Below, one piece after another: positions 56,879 to 64,000 of a DNA stretch of 64,000 bases. The position numbers and the translations under genes are program-made. Within the stretch, counting starts at the first letter, position 1. Each line of letters opens with the position of its first letter. A model generated the notes under the pieces. The model saw only the letters and a program-made list of their open reading frames with translations, was not told where the DNA came from and did no database searches. The stretch comes from Physcomitrium patens (taxonomy: Eukaryota; Streptophyta; Bryopsida; Funariales; Funariaceae): the NCBI RefSeq assembly GCF_000002425.4, contig NC_037271.1, positions 11,850,786 through 11,914,785 on the forward strand, given 5' to 3'.

Positions 56879-57777
56879 AGGATACCTCAGCATCATTGGG
56901 AGAAAAAACAAAGGAGACAAAAGATAAGGGCAAATCAATTACTTATAAGCTACTTTCTGACATTGAAGCGGCAACAAATTTGAAAGGGGTGTTGGAAGAA
57001 CGTATATTAAATGCTAAGGTGGAATTCACATTGAAAGAAGTCTTGGAAATTACAAAGAAGGAGTTTCATGATGTTATCATTGACAGCATTAAGCGAAAGA
57101 GGCAATTAATGGGCGAAATTGGAATGAGTTATGCTATTGATGCAAGAATATATAAAGATGAAGAAGAGGTTGATATTGATTACAAGCAACCAATAAATGA
57201 AAAGAATGGGTATAATCAACGAGTACATTTTGAAGATTATAGTGATAAGGAAATGGAAACTTTGAGCCATTATACTCGAAAGCATTGGGCAAGGGCAACT
57301 ACTAAGATATTGGTGAAAGTAGGAGATATAGAAGAACCAATTGTTGCTTTAGTCGACCATGGTTCTGAAATAAATCTCATGTCTAAAGATCTTTATAAGA
57401 AGCAAAAATGGCCAATTGATATGGAACATGGATGGGCAATACAAGCAGCTAATAATACACAGGGCAAATTATATGGAGCTTGTCCAGATGTCAAAATTCG
57501 GATTGGAGATGTTGCGACGGAGCAACATTTCTTTGTTCAAGATACAACGTCTTATCCGTTGATTTTAGGACAACCTTATATTATGGCAACACGGATGGAA
57601 ACAAAAGTACTTGACAATGGTTCTGCTTATGCAAGGATACGTAGCAAAGATGGGAGGAAAGTTGTACAATTTCTAACAGTACCTCCTAACCATGAACGGA
57701 ATCGAGATAGGTTGAGGGAGAAACCATTGCCAAAGATTGTTGAAAGATTTAAGGATTTTGGGGAGGTACCACTGTAA
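56869..57777 (+). CDS. Aspartic protease of A4 (pro frame)
   Basis: 302 open codons, in the -1 frame relative to gag (the -1 frame is open from about 56834). The active site is LVDHGSEINLMS at about 57350-57385, with a second motif 'PLILGQPYIM'. It ends in 'FGEVPL' and TAA, the same place as in A1 and A3. The next -1 frame, open from before 57771, continues as the pol linker. It is the best-preserved coding region of family A here, which fits recent mobility of this derivative. Confidence 0.85.
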   Translation: MPVKDTSASLGEKTKETKDKGKSITYKLLSDIEAATNLKGVLEERILNAKVEFTLKEVLEITKKEFHDVIIDSIKRKRQLMGEIGMSYAIDARIYKDEEEVDIDYKQPINEKNGYNQRVHFEDYSDKEMETLSHYTRKHWARATTKILVKVGDIEEPIVALVDHGSEINLMSKDLYKKQKWPIDMEHGWAIQAANNTQGKLYGACPDVKIRIGDVATEQHFFVQDTTSYPLILGQPYIMATRMETKVLDNGSAYARIRSKDGRKVVQFLTVPPNHERNRDRLREKPLPKIVERFKDFGEVPL

Positions 57778-58036
57778 AGCGAGATTATGGAGGTACAAAA
57801 GAGGAGGTACTCTCACGAGATGAAGGTGCCTTTGATGCGATTTTTATTGGTATTTTAGAGAATGGAGATATTATGTATAAGAAAGTTGATGATTTTAAAA
57901 GAAAAGAAAAAAAAAGAGATTATATGATATTGAAGGAGAATTATGCAAGTTAGGTACGCAGCAAGAAGATGAAAGTGATTTGGATAATGAAGGTGACGAA
58001 GACAAACTGGATAAAGACGTAGAAAATATATTCTAA
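57771..58036 (+). pseudogene. Pol stub of A4: start of RT linker joined to integrase tail
   Basis: 'VKRDYGGTKEEVLSRDEGAF' and 'IMYKKVDDFKRKE' match the start of the A1 pol frame. A run of nine A near 57907-57915 shifts the frame. After 'CKLGT' the sequence jumps to the acidic integrase tail 'QEDESDLDNEGDEDKLDKD' and ends at TAA 58034-58036. No catalytic domain remains. Confidence 0.78.
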
Positions 58037-58085
58037 ATTAAACAGTAATTGGGTAAATTGGTGCATACCGGAGGATGCAAAGGTT

Positions 58086-58098
58086 CAGAGGGGGTGGA
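58086..58098 (+). promoter_or_regulatory. Polypurine tract of A4
   Basis: CAGAGGGGGTGGA, directly followed by the LTR start TGTCG. Confidence 0.78.
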
Positions 58099-59270
58099 TG
58101 TCGTATTGTAACACAAGTATACCGTGAAAATATAAAGAAAGGGGACTTTTATTAATGTTCAGTTACCTCAAATATTGGGAGCAACGACAAACCCCAGTGT
58201 AAATACTGAGAGGCCAGGGTCAGTCACCCCGTTACGGTTAGTCGGGGCATACTGAAATGCTCCGTTCGATTCCAATAATGAGAGTCAGCAAAAAAAGAAA
58301 GGACCAATTCAACGACGGGTGAACTTGGTTTGAAGAGTCAATTGAATCCAATTTCAAGACATCCAATCTAGGTCCTATTATGGGCCTCTTAGTCAATCTG
58401 ACGCGAAGGATCAATTTGACCCAATTATGGGAACATCCAAGTCTTACTACAGGCCTCTTAGCCAATATGAGACTCGAATTGGTCGAGCGGCTTAATGTGG
58501 TCCCGATTATGGGGGTTCCGATTTAGTTTCTCGCTGTTCCGTCCTTTGTGCTGTTCCGAGAACGTCCTTTCGATAAAAGGATCTCTTAAAAGTAAAAATG
58601 GAGGAGAAAGCTCTGACGGCTGTCAATTCCAGATCAAAGATGGAAGATTGAAGAAATTCAGAGGCTAGGATTTGAGAGAGGGAAGAATTAGGATTAAAGG
58701 AGAGAGAATAGGTTTTGTTGAAGGATCAGAGAGCTAGCTTCATGCTTCGAGGCGGGGAAAAAAGACAGAGATTTGGGATTTTTTTTCTTCATAGGGTTTT
58801 GGGAAGACTGAGGCAATCGTTGCTGAAGTCAGTGTTGTAATAGTGAATCGAGATTTTTAATGAAGTGGGTGTGATTACTCTTGGCTATTTTGTGAAATCG
58901 AAGTTACGTCTGTGATTGAAGAATTAAAAGGGTGTCTATAGGATTGAGTATGCGCAGTGAATGAAATTTATTGGGTTAATCTAACAAGACAATCAGTGGA
59001 TACAAGATCGTGAGTATAAAGCGATATCAAAGATTAGCAGTTTGGGTTATTCAGGGTTCTCTGTAACGTCTAGAGACCACCGACTAGGACAAAAAGGACT
59101 TCGGCGAGCAGTCGAAGGACATCTGTATAGATTTACGGTGTATTCTTACAGTTGTTTATATTCCAACAGTCAAAAACCGATAGACCGCTTGAATATTGGC
59201 AAATCTTCATACTACCTTCTACACCCAGATGCCCGACATGTTCTTAAGTAGGAAAGCACGTAATACAACA
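58099..59270 (+). repeat. 3' LTR of A4
   Basis: 1,172 bp, TGTCGTATTGTAACACAAG...CACGTAATACAACA. Differs from the 5' LTR at many positions and by small indels, so this insertion is not very recent. Confidence 0.85.
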
Positions 59271-59842
59271 GCATACCTAACTTGCATAATTCTCCTTCAA
59301 TATAATATAATCTTTTTCTTTCTTTTCTTTTAAAATCATCAACTTTCTTATATATAATATTCCATTCTCTAAAATACCAATAAAACTTGTATCAAAGGCA
59401 CCTTCATCTCGCAAGAGTACCTCTTCTTTTGTACCTCCATAATCTCGCTTTATAGTGGTACCTCCCCAAAATCCTTAAGTCCTTCAACTATCTTTGGCAA
59501 TGGTTTCTCCCTCAACCTATCTCGATTCCATTCATGGTTAGGAGGTACTATTAGAAATTGTACAACTTTCCTCCCATCTTTGCTACGTACCCTTGCATAA
59601 GCAAAACCATCGTCAAGTACTTTTGTTTCCATTCGTGTTGTCGTAATATAAGGTTTTCCTAAAATCAATGGATAAGACGTTGTATCTTGAACAAAAAAAT
59701 GTTGCTCCGTTGCAACATCCCCAATCCGAATTTTGACATGTGGACAAGCTCCATATAATTCGCCCCGTGTGTTATTAGCTGCTCATATTGTCCATCCATG
59801 TTCCATATCAATTGGCCATTTGTGCTTCTTATAAAGATCATT
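59271..59842 (-). pseudogene. Protease and pol start of A3
   Basis: Minus strand: 59668-59450 is open and matches the protease end ('MILGKPYITTTRMETKVLDD'), with the family stop after 'FGEVPL'. 59449-59271 matches the pol linker down to 'CKLG', where A4 is inserted. It is broken off at about 59842 in the middle of protease, next to S3-like sequence; the rest of A3 (gag, 5' LTR) is missing. Confidence 0.75.
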
Positions 59843-60000
59843 AAACAACCTCTTCTTAAGGTAATAATCAAATTATATTCTACAACCAACTAAAATATAT
59901 TAACATGGCTCTCACCATGTTACTTAATAAAGTATATATTAAGTACATAATTATATTATTTTTATATAATAGCCAAATCACAATACGACAACGATACATT
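59843..60000 (-). repeat. S3 end fragment
   Basis: Reverse complement of the first 150 bp or so of S3 (45014-45170), ending CAATACGACA at 60000. The next four bases are ACGA. It joins a broken A3 to chromovirus sequence, so this is a recombination or deletion scar. Confidence 0.65.
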
Positions 60001-60630
60001 CTTCTACAAAATAAACACCTTTCTTTGCTAATTACGGTTATCATCCATGACTTGATACTTTTGACTTTTTTAAAAGTTGATAATCTTATTGCAAAAGATT
60101 TGGTAATTCATTTGTCAAAGCTACATGCAATGATGAAGGCACAATTAAAAGAAGCTCAAGAACAACAAAAGGTCAATGCGGATGTCTTTCGAAAGGAACA
60201 ACCACCATTCTACATGGGTGATAAGGTATAGTTACTTTGTCGCAATATCAAGACTACTTGTCTTTGTGACAAGTTGGACTATCGAAAGCTTGGACTATTT
60301 TCTATTTTTGTATAAATTAATCTAGTTGCATATCTTTTACACCTATTGTAGTTAATAAAAATTCATCCAATATTCCACGTATCTCTTCTTGAACCATACA
60401 AGACAGTGGACATACTAAAAAGAAGACAAGCTCTACCTCCTCCTATGGAAATAGAGAATAATGAAGAGTTTGAATTGAAAGAAGTCTTATATTCAAGGCG
60501 GCACCAAAATAAATTAGAATATCTTGTCCATTGGCACGGATATGATATTAGTGAATGTACATGGGAGCTAGTAAAGAATCTTATAAATGCAGCAAAGGTG
60601 AGAGAGACTTTTCATCGACAACATCCATGA
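60001..60630 (+). pseudogene. Chromovirus (family C) integrase C-terminus with chromodomain
   Basis: 60060-60231 reads 'AKDLVIHLSKLHAMMKAQLKEAQ' and 'PPFYMGDKV'. Then, with stops, 'CDKLDYRKLGLFSIF' and 'KIHPIFHVSLLEPYK', the GPY/F-type integrase C-terminus. 60406-60630 is open and carries a chromodomain ('EFELKEVLYSRR', 'KLEYLVHWHGYDISECTWEL'), with the aromatic positions Tyr, Trp and Trp in place. Such chromodomains guide integration to marked chromatin. The style is that of fungal and moss (Tcn1-like) chromoviruses rather than the usual flowering-plant ones. The upstream pol is missing. Confidence 0.8.
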
Positions 60631-61200
60631 AAATTAAGATGAAAATCTTCCTTATAAAAGAAACAAGATCTAAGCAAGATAAAATTATACTTTAAATTCT
60701 TGTTTGTAGCTTCTTTGTAGTTGTGGCGCTGAGGAGATGGAGAACCAACAACCAACAGATTCGACTTAAGAGCCTTTGTTTGCTGACTTGCCGGATGAGA
60801 CATTATGATTGTTACAACCTTTAAGATGATGCAATTGAGATGAAGATCTTCAAGAACGACATGTTCTTCCTCAAATAGATGGCGAGATACAATGCATTTG
60901 GTATCACGACCTTGAAAGGGACTCCCAATGTTTGGTGATTTTAGTAAAGGTAGGAATAACTCCTGACGATGTTCCAAATATTTTATTCAAAAGAAGTTAT
61001 GAAGGCCTCAATAATGATCAAATAAGTGAGTAGTCTTCCCTTCCTAATATCGAACACTACCGATGATTGAGAGGCCCTATCAATCTTCTTTGAAGAAAAC
61101 AAAGATCAGAGTATGTGGCGAATATAATTTGTCACATCATAGTTTTTTTATACATATGATGACCACTCTTCATGGAACTCGTCCCTAGAAAGGGAGGTAA
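60631..61200. other. Chromovirus 3' untranslated region, no gene seen
   Basis: 570 bp between the chromodomain stop and the LTR. No conserved protein in any frame; a 121-codon minus-strand frame (60977-60612) looks like chance. It ends in a polypurine tract CTAGAAAGGGAGGTAA (61185-61200) directly before the LTR start TGTCATGG, a typical chromovirus 3' end. Confidence 0.6.
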
Positions 61201-61757
61201 TGTCATGGACATATGCATGTAAGAAAATAATTACATATATAAATAAGTAGAAGTAAGTTAAAATAAGTAAAAGTAAGTTAATTCTATAATATTTACTATG
61301 GAAGCTTCCTAGAAGCCTCATAGATACTACTTTGACTTTATAAGTGTCTTTAATTGACTTTTTGGATTAGAAACGTGGTCAACAAGTTGGCCATGTGCCA
61401 CACATTTTATTAGCTTGAAGACCAAGCTAATTATATGGCCCGCACGTAGAAAAACTTGTCTTGTAAGTCAAGGCATGTGAACACAAAGTAAACACATATT
61501 GGAGGTCCTATAGAATATTGCTACGTAGCCCCTAGTTAGATAGTATATATAGAGACAAGAGTGAAGCCTTTTTCACTCCTGTCAAGTCCTTTCTTGCTTC
61601 AAGTCTAATTTCAAGGGTCTCTAATTTTCTTGATTTTTGGCAATAGCCATTCCAGTTTCTTTCTTAATATACATATCAAGTTATTTCTATTTTGTCATCT
61701 TTTTTTGAGAAAAGACTGATTTATTTATTTATTTTTATCATATTCTTGTCTTTGACA
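61201..61757 (+). repeat. Family C (chromovirus) LTR
   Basis: Begins TGTCATGGACATATGCATG after the polypurine tract and matches 30921-31491. It is followed within about 15 bp by gag coding sequence; the primer site and leader seen at 31492-31681 are deleted. Confidence 0.72.
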
Positions 61758-61769
61758 GCTTTTCAAAAT

Positions 61770-62770
61770 AGAGAGTGCAATGGTACAAATATAAGAGCAA
61801 TTGAAAAATTAATGCTTGCGATGCATCAATTCAATTTACTACCATAAGAAGCAATAAAAATGATAGGAAGTAAAGTTATAGAGATAATTAGAGCTGCTTC
61901 AATATCTACATCAAATCATATTCTTTTTTTTTAATAGAATATTCTTTCAATATTAGACAATTAAGGATTACATTGGTCAAGAAGTTTGATGGCACAAGAT
62001 TTGAGTTTCAAGTATTTATTAATTAAGTATAACTTGTGGTTGAACTTTAATTCCAAAGCTATCTAATTTTAGGATTATAAGTTAGATTCATTGATACATT
62101 CCTTTCAAGTTCAGCAATATCATAGTTTTTATCTTTTTTAAATAATGATATTTAATATTAAATAACTTGGAAGCTTTTTTGGCAAAGTTTCAATCAATGT
62201 ATGGAGAATATGATACAATTTGTATTGCAACCAATAAATTTTTTATTTTTCAACAAGACAATAAATTGATAATATTATATGCTTCATAGTTTTGATAACT
62301 TACAATTCATATCAAGTAGAATGATGTTGCACTTGTTAGCCAATTTTTCTATAAATTATAATATGAAGTAAAAAATTTAAAGATCAACTTACATAACTTT
62401 CAAAAATTGAGTGAAGCAATTGACTTTGTTGTGAGATGTAACAATTGACTTTTTGAATTTTGATCTAAGAGTTACATAAGTACATCTCAATATTACTTTA
62501 ATTCAATGACAATGCCAATATCTTCTCAACACTTACATTTGGAAGTAAAGGATATGCAAATTAATGCAATATTTTTCAAACCTCTTACAAAGCAAAAGAA
62601 AACTTATCATTATTAAGAAGGATTGTGCTTATATTATGGAGAATCTAAGTATTGAAGAAAAGAAGTCTAAAAGCTACAAACACTTAGCATCAGTAAGGAT
62701 TGTAGTCTAAGAGAAGTGTGGAGAAAGATGACTTTTACTTCCAACACTCTTTACTTATAGGTGGTGGTTT
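61770..62770 (+). pseudogene. Family C gag, second copy
   Basis: Many stops, but order is kept: 'IESAMVQI'-like start matching 31700-31740, 'KKFDGT' (61978-61995), a capsid segment 'FLAKFQSMYGEYDTICIATNKF' (about 62190-62250), 'NDVALVSQFFYKL', and a zinc-knuckle remnant 'LCLYYGES' near 62620. Ty3/gypsy gag of the chromovirus type. Confidence 0.68.
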
Positions 62771-62992
62771 GTTCACCAACGAGGCAACTTCCATCCTTTT
62801 GATATTACATCCATTTCTACCTCATCCAACTAAATCCTTGATGCCACCACAATAATTTACTTTAATTCTTTACTATCTTTTTACTATTAGTAATATACTA
62901 TGCTTAATTTCTATGTAGTTGTAACTAAGCAAGTACTTCTTGATCTTCAATACTCTCACTTTGCTAATATTCAAAAGGCTTTTAATCTTAAT
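62771..62992. other. Spacer between chromovirus gag and the copia remnant
   Basis: AT-rich, no ORF or repeat that I can assign. Confidence 0.4.
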
Positions 62993-64000
62993 CTCTGAAT
63001 CTAGTCATGATGTCTATCCTTCATGAATGTTTTTATAAGCACATCAGTAAGCATGTCATTTGTAATACAATACTTCATACCTATTATTCTATCTTCAATC
63101 TTCTCTTGTATGAAATAATGTTGAACATCAATGTGCTTAGTCCTTGAGTAGTGGTTTGGATTCTTGGTAAATGCAAGACATCCTTGATTATCACACATAA
63201 TGAGAGTTGCTTCTAATTGCACTAGATCAATGTCTTCTAAGAGTTGTCTTATCCAATATGCCTCTATTACACAATGACTTGCTGCCATGTACTCTGCTTC
63301 CATCGTTGATCTTGTAATGATAGGTTGTCTCTTGTAATTCTATGAAATGGCTCCCATTCCAATGAAGAATACATATCCTGTTGTGGATCTTCTATCATTT
63401 GCATCTCCAACCCAATCCGCATCACAATAACCTTACAAGTCAATGTTCTTACCACCAAGGCACAATTTAAAGTCTTTTGTACCTTTTAAGTACCTCAATA
63501 TCCTCTTTACCGTTTTCCAATGCATTGGTCTAGCCTTAGATATGTGTTGGCTTACAATACTCACTACATATGCAAGATCCACTCTTGTGGCCACCATTGC
63601 ATACATGAGTGAGCCTACTACTACTGTATAGAACACTTTGTATCTCACCTTCAATTTATGCAAACTCCTCATCCGTGAGCTTCATCAACTTCAAATTTGT
63701 CTCGAAGGGTGTTCCAATAGGCTTACACTCCTTTATATTGAATCATTTCAACACTTCTTCAATGTACTTGATTTTGCTCATTGTAATGGTCTTGTTATTA
63801 TGATCTCTTACAAATTCCACTCCCAAGCAATAGTGCAACTCTTCCAAATCACTCATCTCATATTCCTTCTCTAATTTGGCCTTCATCCAATCCATCTTTT
63901 CCATATTGTTAGCCAAGATGATCAAATCATCAATATAAAGGATTACAATCAGCAAGAACTCTCTAGATTGCATCACATACAATGAATGATCAGCTTTACT
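62993..64000 (-). pseudogene. Ty1/copia pol remnant (RT and RNase H), runs off the window
   Basis: Minus strand, 5' part beyond 64000. 63982-63743 has the RT catalytic box in 'LLIVILYIDDLIILANN' (YIDD) and 'LHYCLGVEF'. A frame change near 63740-63680 leads to 63672-63433 ('VVGSLMYAMVATRVDLAYVVS', 'RILRYLKGTKDFKLCL'). The same frame continues through stops near 63436 and 63343 (the latter TAG where Trp is expected) to 63303-63001, with RNase H motifs 'MEAEYMAASHC', 'IMCDNQGCLAFTKNPNHYSRTKHIDVQ' as separate blocks, and the usual end 'DVLIKTFMKDRH'. Only Ty1/copia element in the window. Confidence 0.82.

Larger units (their letters stand above)
54232..59270 (+). mobile_element. Family A deletion derivative A4 (gag-pro only)
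   Basis: A complete 5.0 kb element on the plus strand: 5' LTR 54232-55434, PBS, gag, pro, a short pol stub, polypurine tract, 3' LTR 58099-59270. It lacks about 3.2 kb of RT, RNase H and integrase present in A1. It sits inside A3, a sibling with the same deletion junction. Flanks are ACGT (54228-54231) and GCAT (59271-59274); A4 itself shows the uninterrupted site as ACGC (57956-57959), i.e. GCGT on the other strand, so both flanks are one transition from GCGT. Confidence 0.88.

Noticed and set aside
60612..60977. 121-codon minus-strand ORF
   Set aside because: No recognisable motif, lies in a chromovirus 3' untranslated region opposite the chromodomain end, and composition matches chance.

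Overview
This 64 kb window is AT-rich and made almost entirely of nested LTR retrotransposons. I find no convincing single-copy host gene, no tRNA or rRNA gene and no CRISPR array. The element types, tRNA-Asp-like and tRNA-Trp-like primer sites, and decay by C-to-T changes (often CAG to TAG or at CpG) fit the nuclear genome of a land plant with a large repeat-rich genome. Two families also look like fungal Ty3/gypsy elements, so a non-flowering plant lineage, or less likely a fungus, cannot be told apart by eye.

Families, with labels used below. Family A is Ty3/gypsy, with LTRs of about 1.1-1.3 kb ending TGTCGT...ACGACA, a tRNA-Trp-like PBS, gag, pro and pol in three successive reading frames, and a DHG protease motif. 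Copies are A1 (8815-18504, minus), A2 (47507-52979, minus, truncated), A3 (52980-54231 plus 59271-59840, minus), A4 (54232-59270, plus), solo LTR A5 (36420-37687) and fragment A6 (9006-10356). Family B is Athila-like Ty3/gypsy, with LTRs of about 775 bp, a tRNA-Asp-like PBS, 5-bp target duplications and an extra coiled-coil ORF3 after integrase. Copies are B1 (about 451-29737 plus its 3' LTR to 30598, plus strand), B2 (5511-26955, minus), B3 (31931-43092, plus, the youngest) and B4 (43252-47506, plus, broken). Family C is a chromodomain Ty3/gypsy element in pieces (30599-31930, 43093-43251, 60001-62770). S1, S2 and S3 are solo-LTR-like elements sharing TGTYGT...ACA ends with family A. A Ty1/copia pol remnant runs off the right edge on the minus strand.

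Layout. Old chromovirus sequence carries B1. B1 is split by S1 copies, by S2 and by the whole of B2. B2 carries an S1 copy in gag and A1 in integrase, and the 3' LTR of A1 carries A6. To the right, chromovirus gag is split by B3 (itself carrying solo LTR A5) and then by B4. B4 carries S3 and A2; A2 carries S2 and A3; A3 carries A4. Both stacks are about five insertions deep.

The most interesting signal is the target choice of family A and its relatives S1 and S2. Every insertion with two readable flanks has a 4-bp duplication that is, or decays from, N-CG-N (ACGT, GCGT, CCGT, ACGC, ACGG, CCGG). Several originals are confirmed by empty sites in sibling copies inside the same window. Family B instead makes 5-bp duplications without CG. 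Other points are two families inserted at the same base pair of family B pol, a mobile gag-pro deletion derivative of A inserted into its own sibling, catalytic lesions shared between A1 and A2, and B3 LTRs that differ by transitions only.
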